Shown one piece after another: positions 9,421-20,277 of a stretch of 64,000 bases of DNA. The notes under the pieces are model-generated. The model had not been told where the DNA came from. It saw only the letters and a program-made list of their open reading frames with translations, and did no database searches. This DNA is from Methylotenera sp. (GTDB taxonomy: Bacteria > Pseudomonadota > Gammaproteobacteria > Burkholderiales > Methylophilaceae): positions 62,001 to 126,000 of the forward strand of contig NZ_JAQSDZ010000011.1 in the NCBI RefSeq assembly GCF_029946165.1, read 5' to 3'. The first letter of the stretch is position 1; each line of letters starts with the position of its first letter. Position numbers and translations under genes: made by a program.

Positions 9421-11640
9421 ATGGTTTCTATAAACAACTCAGCTTCTGCTTTACTCGCCTCAAGTGAGAGTGACGTTTCTTCATGGATTGAATCTTTAGG
9501 GAAGCATTTCTCGCCCACTGATGTGGAGTTAGTCCGTCAAGCCTGCGATTTAGCTGCCCCACTGTATGCTGGTCACACTCAACTGGCGAGCACACCATTG
9601 TTGCAGCATGCGTTAGGTGCGGCGACAATCTTAATCGATATGAACATGGATGTAGACACGATTGCAGCTACAATATTGCATGCAGTGCCAGAGCACCTTG
9701 TTGATTGGCGTACAACGCTAGAAACTCATTTCGGTACCAATATTGTTGGTTTAGTCGAAGGTATTTCACGTATGGAGCAAATCCAAGCATTCAGTGAAAT
9801 TGAAGGCATGCACGACCCCGACCTGAAAAATACCGACCATACACAGCAGGTAGAGAGTTTGCGCAAAATGCTCTTGGCTATGGTGCAAGACATCCGCGTG
9901 GTGTTAATCAAGCTTGCCGAGCGTACGCAAACCTTACGTTGCTTGTCTGGCGCTAGTCTTAGTCAGCAAAAACGAATTGCACAGGAAAGTAAGGGAATCT
10001 TTGCGCCGCTGGCTAACCGTCTTGGCGTATGGCAGATTAAATGGGAGTTGGAAGACCTCTCGCTGCGTTATCTAGAGCCGCAACTCTACAAAGATGTTGC
10101 AAAAATGTTGGACGAGCGCCGTGTCGATCGTGAGCAATACATCATTGATGTGGTTAACCAACTTAAATATGAGTTAACCCAAGCTGAAATCAAGGGGGAC
10201 GTCACTGGACGCCCTAAACACATTTATAGCATCATCAAGAAGATGAAGAGTAAACACCTTGATTTTAATGAACTTTATGACGTGCGTGCGGTGCGAATTT
10301 TGGTTGATGACATTAAGGACTGTTACACCGCGCTTGGTCTGATTCATAATCTATGGCAACCAATCCCTGGTGAATTTGATGATTATATCGCCCGACCTAA
10401 GAGCAATAATTACCGTTCGTTGCATACTGCCGTTATTGGACCACGTGGTTTAGCGTTAGAGGTTCAGATTCGTACTGTTGAAATGCATCAACACTCTGAA
10501 CTAGGCGTAGCAGCACATTGGCGCTATAAAGAAGGTGGTAAATCTGATGCGAAATTCGATGAAAAAGTCGCGTGGCTGCGTCAGATATTGGCATGGAAGG
10601 ACGAAGTTGCAGACAGCGGCGATCTTCTCGAGCAATTTAAAAGTGAACTGTTTCAAGATAAAGTTTACGTACTCACGCCGCAGGGAAAAGTGATTGACTT
10701 ACCTACAGGCGCCACCCCTATTGATTTTGCTTATACATTGCATACTGATTTGGGGCATCGCACACGCGGAGCAAAGGTGGATGGAAGCATAGTGCCTCTC
10801 AATACCAAATTGCAAAATGGTCAGCGTGTGGAAATTCTAACGTCGAAAATTGGCTCGCCTAGTCGCGACTGGCTCAACGCCACGCTTGGTTACTTGCAAA
10901 GCCCAGGCGCTCGTGCCAAAGTTAGGCATTGGTTCAAATATCAACATTTCGAGGAAAACGTAGCTCAAGGTCGTGCAAAGCTGGATCGCGAGCTACATCG
11001 TGCCGGCGTTGGTGCAATCAATCAGGAAAAAATTGCGCATAAGCTTCAATTTCAGAAACTTGAGGATTTTCTAGCAGCTATTGGGCGCGGAGATATTAGT
11101 GAGCATCAAATTGCTCTGACTATTCAAGATGAAGTGGCCCCAAAACAAGAGCAAGCTGCCAAACCAGTCACCACAAAACGCGCCACCACTCTAAAATCTC
11201 AGACTGAGGTGGTAATTGAAGGCATAGGCAACCTGCAAACCAGCACAGCCAAATGCTGCAAACCGATGCCGCAAGATACAATTGTTGGCTACCTCACGCG
11301 TGATCATGGGGTGACGATTCACCGCAAAACCTGCACTTTCATCGCTCGTTTGCCTGATGAACGGCGGGATCGCGTTCTTAACGCTCAGTGGGGTGAATAT
11401 CAAAGCGTCCGTGCTGAAGTAGATATCGAAATAGAAGCGCACGACCGCCAAGGTCTGTTACGAGATATTAGCGACTTATTTGTACGCGAAAAGGTGAATG
11501 CTACTAAAGCCAATACCATGAGTAGGAGTAACTTAGCGTTAATGCAATTTTCGATTGAGTTATCAGACTTAGAACAACTCGGCCGACTCTTGGCATTGAT
11601 ACAGAAAGTGCCAAATGTGATTGAAGCACGTCGTCGATAA
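9421..11640 (+). CDS. relA: RelA-type (p)ppGpp synthetase (RSH protein) with degenerate HD hydrolase domain
   Basis: Synthetase region LYDVRAVRILVDDIKDCYTALG...PGEFDDYIARPKSNNYRSLHTAVIGPRG (EFDD = RelA-class EXDD), TGS, ACT; HD pair replaced (AATILHAVPE). Confidence 0.95.
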   Translation: MVSINNSASALLASSESDVSSWIESLGKHFSPTDVELVRQACDLAAPLYAGHTQLASTPLLQHALGAATILIDMNMDVDTIAATILHAVPEHLVDWRTTLETHFGTNIVGLVEGISRMEQIQAFSEIEGMHDPDLKNTDHTQQVESLRKMLLAMVQDIRVVLIKLAERTQTLRCLSGASLSQQKRIAQESKGIFAPLANRLGVWQIKWELEDLSLRYLEPQLYKDVAKMLDERRVDREQYIIDVVNQLKYELTQAEIKGDVTGRPKHIYSIIKKMKSKHLDFNELYDVRAVRILVDDIKDCYTALGLIHNLWQPIPGEFDDYIARPKSNNYRSLHTAVIGPRGLALEVQIRTVEMHQHSELGVAAHWRYKEGGKSDAKFDEKVAWLRQILAWKDEVADSGDLLEQFKSELFQDKVYVLTPQGKVIDLPTGATPIDFAYTLHTDLGHRTRGAKVDGSIVPLNTKLQNGQRVEILTSKIGSPSRDWLNATLGYLQSPGARAKVRHWFKYQHFEENVAQGRAKLDRELHRAGVGAINQEKIAHKLQFQKLEDFLAAIGRGDISEHQIALTIQDEVAPKQEQAAKPVTTKRATTLKSQTEVVIEGIGNLQTSTAKCCKPMPQDTIVGYLTRDHGVTIHRKTCTFIARLPDERRDRVLNAQWGEYQSVRAEVDIEIEAHDRQGLLRDISDLFVREKVNATKANTMSRSNLALMQFSIELSDLEQLGRLLALIQKVPNVIEARRR

Positions 11641-11686
11641 TCAATATTGAGTTTATATTTTCAACATTATTAGCTCAATATTGATT
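11639..11686. terminator. Inverted repeat between convergent relA and response-regulator genes (possible bidirectional terminator)
   Basis: AATCAATATTGAG (11639-11651) and CTCAATATTGATT (11674-11686), 13-bp perfect arms, AT-rich. Confidence 0.4.
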
Positions 11687-12653
11687 ACTTTATAGTACGA
11701 ATCTTACTAGAAGCTAAAGCCGCAGCGGCCGTTCTTGTTTCTACGCCCAATTTAACAAACACATGCTCTAAGTGTTTATTTACGGTGCGGGGACTTGAAC
11801 CAAGTATGTCACCAATATCGCGACTGGTTTTACCCTTGGTGGCCCAGTACAACACTTCTGATTCGCGTATGGTTAATTTAAATATGGTCATCAATGCTTC
11901 TATCTGAGCGGCATCAGACTCTTCCCGGAGTAATATTACCCACTGCTCACTGTCATTAAGTTCTGCGGGAATAAAGTTTAAACGCCCTCTTCCTGAAACA
12001 ATCATCAAAGTGGATATGTCAGATTGTACTTCGTGAGCAAGTTTAACTTTTTCAATCCAAGATAATACTTGTGGCGGCGTTTTTGATTGAATTTGTGCGT
12101 AATGTTCAGGGAAGTAGCGCTGCATCCATTCCCTTGCAAGAGGTGTTTGCCAAACAATTTTTCCATTATGCGGTGTTATGGCAATTGCCGCTTGGCCAAA
12201 GGCATCTAAGGCACCACGCGCCTGATGCATTAAGCGCGAAGTTTGCATGTGTGCATCTATTCTCGCCAGCACTTCTATAGCTCGTATGGGCTTAGTAACA
12301 TAATCGGTTCCACCCGCCTGAAACGCTGCTACCACATGCTCTGACTCAGTCAAACCCGTCATAAAAATAATTGGAATATGACGCGTATTAATATCTGCTT
12401 TTAGCTTTCTACATACTTCAAAACCATCCATGCCAGGCATGATGGCATCGAGTAAAATAATCCCAGGCTGCGCTTCTAATGCGGCCACTAAGGCAGCTTC
12501 ACCATTATTAGCGACTAACACAGTAAAACCTGATTCATCCAATGCGTCATGTAGTACCGCCAAATTATCGGGCACATCATCGACAATCAGGACAATAGAA
12601 GCATCCTCTCGGCTTGGTTTTAAATTACTCATCAGTATTAATCTCTTCCACAA
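11685..12653 (-). CDS. Response regulator REC + LuxR-type HTH; likely start MSNLKPS at 12632
   Basis: SIVLIVDDVPDNLAVLHDALDESG...IILLDAIMPGMDGFEVCRKL; HTH LTIRESEVLYWATKGKTSRDIGDILGSSPRTVNKHLEHVFVKLGVETRTAAA. Overlaps the stop of the upstream hybrid kinase. Confidence 0.93.
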   Translation of the reverse strand: MWKRLILMSNLKPSREDASIVLIVDDVPDNLAVLHDALDESGFTVLVANNGEAALVAALEAQPGIILLDAIMPGMDGFEVCRKLKADINTRHIPIIFMTGLTESEHVVAAFQAGGTDYVTKPIRAIEVLARIDAHMQTSRLMHQARGALDAFGQAAIAITPHNGKIVWQTPLAREWMQRYFPEHYAQIQSKTPPQVLSWIEKVKLAHEVQSDISTLMIVSGRGRLNFIPAELNDSEQWVILLREESDAAQIEALMTIFKLTIRESEVLYWATKGKTSRDIGDILGSSPRTVNKHLEHVFVKLGVETRTAAAALASSKIRTIK

Positions 12654-15600
12654 ACTTCTTCATGGCAGCTAGCTGAAATTGCTGTGCGAACTTTCTCATA
12701 GCGATAGCAAATACTTTATATTCAACATCTAAGCTTTCTATTTCATCTATTTTTTTAGAAATACCACGTACATATCCAATTTTCATTAGCGCTAACAACT
12801 CATCCAAATAAACTTTGGGTGGCGCAACTAAAATGGGTAAGAGGCTGGACTCTTCGGTTGGCAACGGCAGATTTTCTGACCCGGTAATCCATTCTAGATT
12901 AAGCTGTTTACCCAGCCAATCCAGCAATTCAGACAGCTCTACAGGTTTTAATATAAAGTCCGCCGCACCTATGCCTGCTGTATTTTCTAAGCCTTTATCG
13001 AAAGCATTTGCCGATACAATACCAATCGGCACATCAGATTGCCGCACCTTACGTATGACATAACTAGCCTCCCAGCCATCCATCATAGGCATCGCAAGAT
13101 CCATTAAAATTAGATCAGGATTGAATAATGTATGTTGTTCAAGACACTCTAGACCATTGGCGGCTTCAGCCATTTCAAACCCAAGCGGCTGAAGAAGGGT
13201 AACTAACATTTCCCTATCAATATATTCATTATCTACCACTAGTATTTTTTTTCTTGCGCCAATATAGCCAATACGCTGGGCAGCTAACACGGCTTCTATT
13301 TCTTGAGTTTTATGAATTTGTGGTAAAAATAATTTAATTTTGAATAGGGTTCCCTTCCCTACTACGCTGCTTACACTAATCTCGCCACCCATTAATTGCG
13401 TTAACAATTTACTAATGGTGAGGCCTAACCCCGTGCCGCCTATTCTATCGTTAGCTGCTGCGCTTCCTCTTGCAAATGGCTCAAATACCGTATCAATTTC
13501 ACTGGCTTGTATCCCAGGGCCCGTATCTTCAATCTCAATTTGCACAAGCTCACGTGCATATTGCACCCGAAAAACCACGCCTCCATGCTGGGTAAACTTG
13601 ACGGCGTTACCCAATATATTAATGAGTATTTGGCTTAAGCGCTTTTGGTCAGCGCGCACCATTTTTGGTAATTCACTCGTCACTTCATAGGCAAAATTAA
13701 TTCCTTTATTGCGCGCCTGCAACTCAAACATACTCACAATTTGCTTAATAAATTCTGGAAATCTTAACGGTTTGATATCAAAAGTGAGTTTGCCGCCTTC
13801 AATACGTGCAATATCGAGTGTGCCCTCAATGAGTGAGAGCAGGTGTTCCCCGCTACGCCGTATTACACGAATCGCTTGTAAACGACTATCTGGAATAGAC
13901 GTATCGTTATCTAATAATTGTGCATAACCTAAAATGCTATTTAATGGTGTACGCAGTTCGTGACTAATGCCAGTAATATAGCGGCTTTTGGCTTGGTTAG
14001 CTTGCTCTGCAATTTTACGTGCAAGCTGGAGCTCTGCATCGGTTTTCTGATGAAGCTCGATTTCACGTTGTAATAAACCTGTCTGACGATTAGATTCCTC
14101 TTGCGCTACTCGCCTGCTTTGCCCCGTTAATACCAACCACCAAGCAATAATAGCGCTTGCAAATACAAGTGCAGAAAATATCTTCAGATAGCCAGAACGT
14201 AATTGTGGCAATAAGCTGGCGGCGGTTTGCGCCAGCACTTGACTTTCATGGTAGTAAATTAACCATAGTAATGTACCTAAAAAAGTTAAGGTGACACTCA
14301 TCAGCAGTAAATAGGCACTTAAGCCCGAGTTTAAATACACCCATAAAGTTTTAGGCAATAGCTTTTTTAACGTAGTTTCCCATTGAACGGAAAACTTAGC
14401 GTCTGGTTTACAGGCATCGTTACAACGAGCGTCCAAACAACAACACAGCGAACAAATAAAGCCTTGATAAGCTGGGCAATGCGCCATATCTGGCGTTTCG
14501 TACTCACGCTCACAAACTGTGCATTTAGCGACTCGAGTTGTTGGACTGAATTTAATTGCCTGGCGGGCAATATAATATTTACCTTTAGTGAGCCAAGCAA
14601 TAATAGGCGAAGCGATCAATGCAGTAAATAATGCGATAAAAGCCGAAAACGCCTGTGGAACAGCGCCTAAAACGCCAGAAAATGCTGTGATAGAAAGCAT
14701 AGAAGCCAATAACATGGCACCCACGCCAACGGGGTTGATGTCATATAAATATGCGCGTCTAAACTCAATGCCTTTAGGGCTTAAACCAAGAGGCTTATTG
14801 ATGACTAAATCGGCCACAACGGCAGCAATCCATGCAATAGCTATATTTGAATATAAAGCCAATACCTGCTCTAAGGCTTTAAATACATCTAGCTCCATTA
14901 AAATCATTGCGATGCTGGCATTGAATACCACCCAAACCACGCGTCCAGGGTGGCTATGTGTTAACCGAGCAAAAAAGTTAGACCATGCCAATGAACCTGC
15001 ATAAGCATTTGTCATATTGATTTTAACTTGCGAGATGACAACAAATAACGCTGTCATGCCCAAGGCTAATTCTTTTGAGCTAAATAAATATTGATAGCCC
15101 ACTAAATACATTTGCGTGGGGTTGGTCGCCTGCAAAAATGACATATCACTTTGAATCACCAGATACGCCAATAAAACGCCTGCTGACATTTTTATCATGC
15201 CTAAAAATACCCAACCAGGGCCTGCAGTTAGTACGCCTAAGTTCCATCGCCAACGATTTTCAGGTGTCTTTTCTGGCATAAAGCGAAGAAAGTCGACTTG
15301 TTCACCAATTTGGGGAATTAAGGCCACACCAACCGCAGTTGCAGCACCAAAAAGAAGCAGGTTGAACTCACCCCGCTCGCCAGATGCACCTGCAAACAGC
15401 ATCATGCGTGAGATTATTTCTGGGTCTTGATGCAAGATAGCAAGAAAAGGCATGCACATGAGGATCAACCAAACAGGTTGTGTATACATCTGAATTCGAT
15501 TAATTAATGTAACGCCATGAATTACAAAAGGAATGACGATCAGAGCACTTACTAAGTAACCAATGTAAAGAGGTAGGTGAAAATACAGCTCTAACGCATA

Positions 15601-16074
15601 CGCCATAATGGCGGCTTCTAAGGCAAATAAAATAAATGTGAAAGAGGCGTAAATAAAAGATGAAATAGTAGAGCCTATATAGCCAAAGCTTGCGCCACGA
15701 GTGAGCAAATCCATGTCTAAGCCATACTTAGCCGCATAAAAGCTAATGGGCAGTGCGGTCAGAAAAATAATAACGCCCACAGCCAAAATTGCCCATAGCG
15801 CATTAATTGCCCCGTAATTCACCGCGATTGTGCCACCGATAGCTTCTAAAACTAGGAAAGAGATGGCACTTAAAGCGGTATTTGAAACACGGAAAATTGA
15901 CCACTTACGAAATGATCTGGGGGTGAAGCGTAGCGCGAAATCCTCAATAGATTCATTCGCCACCCACGTGTTGTAGTCACGGCGTATTTTAATGATACTC
16001 TGAGTTGGCTTGGCGTTTTCCAATAGCGCCAATGACAAATGATTAGGGTTCAATTCAACATCCGATTGCATCAA
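12625..16074 (-). CDS. NCS1-family permease - Cys-rich segment - hybrid sensor histidine kinase/receiver fusion
   Basis: N-terminal ~500 aa NCS1 (cytosine/purine/allantoin permease)-like: FTPRSFRKWSIFRVSNTALSAISFLVLEAIGG...LLTRGASFGYIGS; Cys cluster at residues 518-555; HisKA GISHELRTPLNSILGYAQLL; HATPase ILGNAVKFTQHGG, DTGPGIQ, GTGLGLTISK; REC ILVVDNEYIDREML...LILMDLAMPMMDGWEA. Confidence 0.92.
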   Translation of the reverse strand: MMQSDVELNPNHLSLALLENAKPTQSIIKIRRDYNTWVANESIEDFALRFTPRSFRKWSIFRVSNTALSAISFLVLEAIGGTIAVNYGAINALWAILAVGVIIFLTALPISFYAAKYGLDMDLLTRGASFGYIGSTISSFIYASFTFILFALEAAIMAYALELYFHLPLYIGYLVSALIVIPFVIHGVTLINRIQMYTQPVWLILMCMPFLAILHQDPEIISRMMLFAGASGERGEFNLLLFGAATAVGVALIPQIGEQVDFLRFMPEKTPENRWRWNLGVLTAGPGWVFLGMIKMSAGVLLAYLVIQSDMSFLQATNPTQMYLVGYQYLFSSKELALGMTALFVVISQVKINMTNAYAGSLAWSNFFARLTHSHPGRVVWVVFNASIAMILMELDVFKALEQVLALYSNIAIAWIAAVVADLVINKPLGLSPKGIEFRRAYLYDINPVGVGAMLLASMLSITAFSGVLGAVPQAFSAFIALFTALIASPIIAWLTKGKYYIARQAIKFSPTTRVAKCTVCEREYETPDMAHCPAYQGFICSLCCCLDARCNDACKPDAKFSVQWETTLKKLLPKTLWVYLNSGLSAYLLLMSVTLTFLGTLLWLIYYHESQVLAQTAASLLPQLRSGYLKIFSALVFASAIIAWWLVLTGQSRRVAQEESNRQTGLLQREIELHQKTDAELQLARKIAEQANQAKSRYITGISHELRTPLNSILGYAQLLDNDTSIPDSRLQAIRVIRRSGEHLLSLIEGTLDIARIEGGKLTFDIKPLRFPEFIKQIVSMFELQARNKGINFAYEVTSELPKMVRADQKRLSQILINILGNAVKFTQHGGVVFRVQYARELVQIEIEDTGPGIQASEIDTVFEPFARGSAAANDRIGGTGLGLTISKLLTQLMGGEISVSSVVGKGTLFKIKLFLPQIHKTQEIEAVLAAQRIGYIGARKKILVVDNEYIDREMLVTLLQPLGFEMAEAANGLECLEQHTLFNPDLILMDLAMPMMDGWEASYVIRKVRQSDVPIGIVSANAFDKGLENTAGIGAADFILKPVELSELLDWLGKQLNLEWITGSENLPLPTEESSLLPILVAPPKVYLDELLALMKIGYVRGISKKIDEIESLDVEYKVFAIAMRKFAQQFQLAAMKKFVEEINTDE

Positions 16075-16172
16075 TATTTATCAAGTATATTGTTGTAAGC
16101 AACAAACGTACCTTGAGCCAATGAAACTTAAGAATTTTAAATTCTATAAATTTATTTCCGATAAATATCCGA

Positions 16173-16739
16173 CTAACTCAATAATAAGTAGCTACCCGCA
16201 AGCACCAGTAGCCAAGCAAAAGAGTTGTTAATCCAGCAACCAATTTTAATGCGTTGACTAGCCATCATAAAACCTACGCCATGCAGCATAGTCGTTGCGA
16301 AAAGCATCCCTCCAAGGATAGCGAAGTTGGATTGTGACTGAAGTTCTACACCATGCGCCAACCCGTGAAATAAAGCGAATACTGCGGTAAGGCTCAACTG
16401 CATAACCTTATTTATAGGTAAACTAATCATCAATAGGACACCCATCGCCATTACGCTGGCAGTAACAGCCATTTCTACACTTGGTAAATTTAAGCCTAAG
16501 AAACCTAACGCAGCGCCTATCGTCATGATGACAATAAAAGTTGCAGGTAACTGCCAACGCGCTTTGCCACCTAGCTTAGCGGCCCAAAAGCCAATTGCCA
16601 GCATCACCATTAAATGATCCCAACCTGTGAGAGGGTGCATAAAACCTGCATATGCATTACCTAAACCATGCCCAGGATGAGCAATAGCCATACTGGAAAA
16701 CAGTGAAAATAAAGTTGCTAATGTGATTTGTTTTTTCAT
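16173..16739 (-). CDS. ureJ: HupE/UreJ family protein
   Basis: HPGHGLGNAYAGFMHPLTGWDHLMVMLAIGFWAAKLGG signature; downstream of ureG. Confidence 0.9.
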   Translation of the reverse strand: MKKQITLATLFSLFSSMAIAHPGHGLGNAYAGFMHPLTGWDHLMVMLAIGFWAAKLGGKARWQLPATFIVIMTIGAALGFLGLNLPSVEMAVTASVMAMGVLLMISLPINKVMQLSLTAVFALFHGLAHGVELQSQSNFAILGGMLFATTMLHGVGFMMASQRIKIGCWINNSFAWLLVLAGSYLLLS

Positions 16740-16749
16740 ATCTTTGCTC

Positions 16750-17385
16750 CTAAAGCATCAAGCCTTGTTTTTCAATAAATTTAACAATTTCTTCTAAGCC
16801 TTGCCCAATTTTTAGGTTTGTAAAAATAAATGGGCGTTCGCCACGCATACGTTTGGCATCTCTATCCATTACTTCCAAGGATGCACCTACCATTGGCGCT
16901 AAATCTATTTTATTGATTATAAGTAAGTCAGATTTAGTAATGCCTGGTCCGCCCTTGCGAGGAATCTTTTCACCTGCAGCAACATCAATCACATAGATAG
17001 TTAAGTCTGAAAGTTCTGGGCTAAAAGTTGCGGCAAGATTATCGCCACCGCTTTCAATAAAGACAATATCTAAGGCCTCAAAACGGGCGCATAGCTGCGA
17101 AACGGCCTCGAGGTTCATCGATGCATCTTCTCTAATTGCCGTATGCGGGCATCCACCAGTTTCCACCCCAATAATACGGTCTGGTGTCAGTGCTTCATTA
17201 CGTGTTAAAAACTCGGCATCCTCTTTGGTATAAATATCATTGGTCACTACCGCAATGTTATAGACCTCGCGCAAACGCAGACAAAGCGCCAAGGTTAAGG
17301 CTGTTTTACCCGAGCCGACCGGCCCGCCGATGCCGACACGTAAGGGTTCTGTTTGAGTATTAGGCTTTAGCTTTGTAGAATTCAT
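16750..17385 (-). CDS. ureG: Urease accessory GTPase UreG
   Basis: [45 protein letters not shown]. Confidence 0.97.
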   Translation of the reverse strand: MNSTKLKPNTQTEPLRVGIGGPVGSGKTALTLALCLRLREVYNIAVVTNDIYTKEDAEFLTRNEALTPDRIIGVETGGCPHTAIREDASMNLEAVSQLCARFEALDIVFIESGGDNLAATFSPELSDLTIYVIDVAAGEKIPRKGGPGITKSDLLIINKIDLAPMVGASLEVMDRDAKRMRGERPFIFTNLKIGQGLEEIVKFIEKQGLML

Positions 17386-18071
17386 GATCTAAATAATCGA
17401 CTATATTGGGTTTCATGGCGACACCCAGCAACGCTGAGGCCAGGGACAAAATTACTAATGGCAACATTTTCTATACGCATTGCCTGTGCTACACAACTTG
17501 GCAAACTTTCACCTATTTCCAATAAGATTTTTTGACCTGCAACTTGACCAAGTGGAACAGCTTTCATAGCTGCGCTGACTTGGTTTTCTACCCAAGACCA
17601 AGCATAGGCATGCAACATATCTTGAACAGGAATTTCCCACTCATGGGCGATACCTGCGTAAACCGTAGGAAAAGCAGGCGCTTCAAGCGCATTCATTTTA
17701 GCCATAAACTCTGCTGGCAACGTACCAACGTCATTGAGTAAACGTCGGAGTGAATAGCCCATCTGACGGCTTTCTGCTAAAGACTCCGCAGTATCACGCC
17801 CTGCTTGAAACTTTACATCCCAATCAATGATCGTGTCCATGTCTCCGACTTGCCAGGCTTGAAACATGCGATAAAGTATCGGCAGCTCGTAACGTCCTTG
17901 ATAAAGGTCTAGCACGTCAATTATCCAATTTTTAGCGCTCGCTTGATGATGCACATCGCCGCATTCAATAGCCCATTCTAAACCTTGAGAATAACTATAT
18001 GCACCGACAGGCAACATCGGGCTAGCAAGTTGCAATAATCGACTGAGCGCGATGTTAGATTGCTTGAGCAT
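17382..18071 (-). CDS. ureF: Urease accessory protein UreF
   Basis: [27 protein letters not shown]. Confidence 0.95.
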   Translation of the reverse strand: MLKQSNIALSRLLQLASPMLPVGAYSYSQGLEWAIECGDVHHQASAKNWIIDVLDLYQGRYELPILYRMFQAWQVGDMDTIIDWDVKFQAGRDTAESLAESRQMGYSLRRLLNDVGTLPAEFMAKMNALEAPAFPTVYAGIAHEWEIPVQDMLHAYAWSWVENQVSAAMKAVPLGQVAGQKILLEIGESLPSCVAQAMRIENVAISNFVPGLSVAGCRHETQYSRLFRS

Positions 18072-18561
18072 GCGGCATTAACCTTTTAGATGGCAGTTTA
18101 TGATAATTGTCGTCATCGCCACCATGTCGATGACCACCGCCATAGGCACCGGCTTCTGGCTCGAAAGGTGCACTTTGGTTAATGGTAGTCATGCCTAGAC
18201 CAATTAGCATTTCATTTAATACGTGATCTTGCTCTAATCGCAACCAGCCATCGCCGACTTGCAAAGGTACATGACGATTACCTAGGTGATAAGCGGCACA
18301 CATGAGCGCCTGCGATGTTTTTGCGGTCACGTCAGTGACAGCTTGTGGCGCAGCAATAATCTCAACAATTCGACCATCATCAGCTTCAAGTAGGTCACCA
18401 CCGCGTAATATTGTGCCACGTTCAAGCATTAAGGCCGCTTCCAGCCCAGATTCCAGAGTCACACGCAGGCGACTTTTTTGCCGTAAATCAAAGGGTAGTA
18501 CCAATTGGTCACTTACTTTAATTTGAGAAGATGGGTCAAGACGCTTGTTAATATTAATCAT
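18055..18561 (-). CDS. ureE: Urease accessory protein UreE (His-rich C-terminus)
   Basis: AAYHLGNRHVPLQV; GGGHRHGGDDDNYHK tail; position in ure operon. Confidence 0.95.
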   Translation of the reverse strand: MININKRLDPSSQIKVSDQLVLPFDLRQKSRLRVTLESGLEAALMLERGTILRGGDLLEADDGRIVEIIAAPQAVTDVTAKTSQALMCAAYHLGNRHVPLQVGDGWLRLEQDHVLNEMLIGLGMTTINQSAPFEPEAGAYGGGHRHGGDDDNYHKLPSKRLMPHAQAI

Positions 18562-18573
18562 ATAAGTTCATGC

Positions 18574-20277
18574 CTAAAACAAGAAGTAACGTTGTGCCAT
18601 TGGCAATACACTCGCTGGCTCACAGGCTAATAAAATTCCGTCTGCACGCACAATATAAGTTTCAGGGTCTACATCAATTTTAGGCATATATCCGTTATGA
18701 ATCATGTCTGCTTTTCTGACGATGCGAGTGCCACGAACAGGCACTAGGGTTTTATTTAAATTAAGCGCCGCCACAGCAGGATTATGCAAAGCTGCTTGTG
18801 AAACAAACGTGACTGAAGTTTTAAGTCCGCCCCCATAAGCGCCAAACATATGGCGATAATGCACTGGTTGCGGTGTTGGAATAGAGGCGTTTGGGTCGCC
18901 CATTGCGGCTGCGGCAATCATGCCGCCTTTTAGAATAGTCGATGGTTTCACGCCAAAGAATGCTGGTCGCCATATCACTAAGTCAGCTAATTTTCCTACC
19001 TCAATTGAACCTACTGTATCAGCAATGCCATGTGTTAGCGCAGGGTTAATTGTATATTTGGAAATATACCGTTTCACGCGAAAGTTATCATTGTTAGCAG
19101 AATCTTCAGCTAAAGCGCCACGTTGCACTTTCATTTTATGCGCGGTTTGCCATGTGCGGATAATTACTTCACCTACGCGCCCCATCGCTTGCGAGTCAGA
19201 TGACATCATAGAAAATGCGCCTAAATCATGCAAAATATCTTCTGCGGCAATGGTTTCGCGACGAATGCGGCTTTCAGCAAAAGCAATGTCTTCCGCAATT
19301 GCAGGGTCTAGGTGATGGCAAACCATGAGCATATCCAAATGCTCATCGATAGTATTGACGGTAAATGGACGTGTAGGATTTGTCGATGATGGCAATACAT
19401 TGGCGTAACCTGCCGCTTTAATAATGTCTGGCGCGTGCCCGCCGCCCGCACCTTCGGTATGAAAGGTATGAATAGTACGGTCTTTGAATGCTGCAATCGT
19501 TGTTTCTACAAAGCCAGATTCATTCAAAGTGTCAGAGTGAATCGCCACTTGAATGTCCATTTCCTCGGCTACATTCAAACAATTATCAATGGCGGCAGGC
19601 GTTGTACCCCAGTCTTCGTGTAGCTTTAATCCAATCGCGCCCGCTTCAACTTGCTCACGCAAAGGCTCAGGTAGACTCACATTACCTTTACCTAGAAAAC
19701 CTAAGTTCATTGGGAATGCATCAGCCGATTGCAACATACGATGAATATGCCAAGGACCTGGCGTGCAAGTGGTCGCAAATGTGCCCGTGGCTGGCCCAGT
19801 GCCGCCGCCTAGCATAGTTGTCACGCCAGACATCAGTGCTTCTTCTATCTGTTGCGGGCAAATAAAATGGATATGCGTATCAACCCCCCCAGCGGTCACT
19901 ATCATGCCTTCACCTGCAATAATCTCGGTACCTGCACCAATCGCAATGGTTATCGCAGGTTGAATATCAGGGTTGCCTGCTTTACCAATGGCAGAAATAC
20001 GTCCGTTTTTAATCCCAATATCCGCTTTAACAATTCCCCAGTGGTCAATAATTAGGGTATTCGTAATCACCGTATCAGCGACATCTTTAGCACATAACTG
20101 GCCTTGACCCATGCCATCACGAATCACTTTGCCGCCGCCGAATTTAACTTCCTCACCATATAGCGTGTAGTCTTTTTCTACTTCAATCCAAAGCTCGGTA
20201 TCGGCTAAACGCACTTTGTCGCCAACGGTTGGGCCAAACATCTCTGCGTAGGCTTGCTTGTCTATTTTCACGCTCAT
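18574..20277 (-). CDS. ureC: Urease subunit alpha
   Basis: [30 protein letters not shown] (carbamylated Lys motif); [15 protein letters not shown]. Confidence 0.98.
   Translation of the reverse strand: MSVKIDKQAYAEMFGPTVGDKVRLADTELWIEVEKDYTLYGEEVKFGGGKVIRDGMGQGQLCAKDVADTVITNTLIIDHWGIVKADIGIKNGRISAIGKAGNPDIQPAITIAIGAGTEIIAGEGMIVTAGGVDTHIHFICPQQIEEALMSGVTTMLGGGTGPATGTFATTCTPGPWHIHRMLQSADAFPMNLGFLGKGNVSLPEPLREQVEAGAIGLKLHEDWGTTPAAIDNCLNVAEEMDIQVAIHSDTLNESGFVETTIAAFKDRTIHTFHTEGAGGGHAPDIIKAAGYANVLPSSTNPTRPFTVNTIDEHLDMLMVCHHLDPAIAEDIAFAESRIRRETIAAEDILHDLGAFSMMSSDSQAMGRVGEVIIRTWQTAHKMKVQRGALAEDSANNDNFRVKRYISKYTINPALTHGIADTVGSIEVGKLADLVIWRPAFFGVKPSTILKGGMIAAAAMGDPNASIPTPQPVHYRHMFGAYGGGLKTSVTFVSQAALHNPAVAALNLNKTLVPVRGTRIVRKADMIHNGYMPKIDVDPETYIVRADGILLACEPASVLPMAQRYFLF

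Noticed and set aside
14588-15004. 138-aa plus-strand ORF inside the NCS1-kinase gene
   Set aside because: Antisense shadow of a conserved transporter domain; low-complexity composition.
19488-19817. 109-aa plus-strand ORF inside ureC
   Set aside because: Antisense to a strongly conserved urease gene; overlaps several other shadow ORFs; no recognisable domain.
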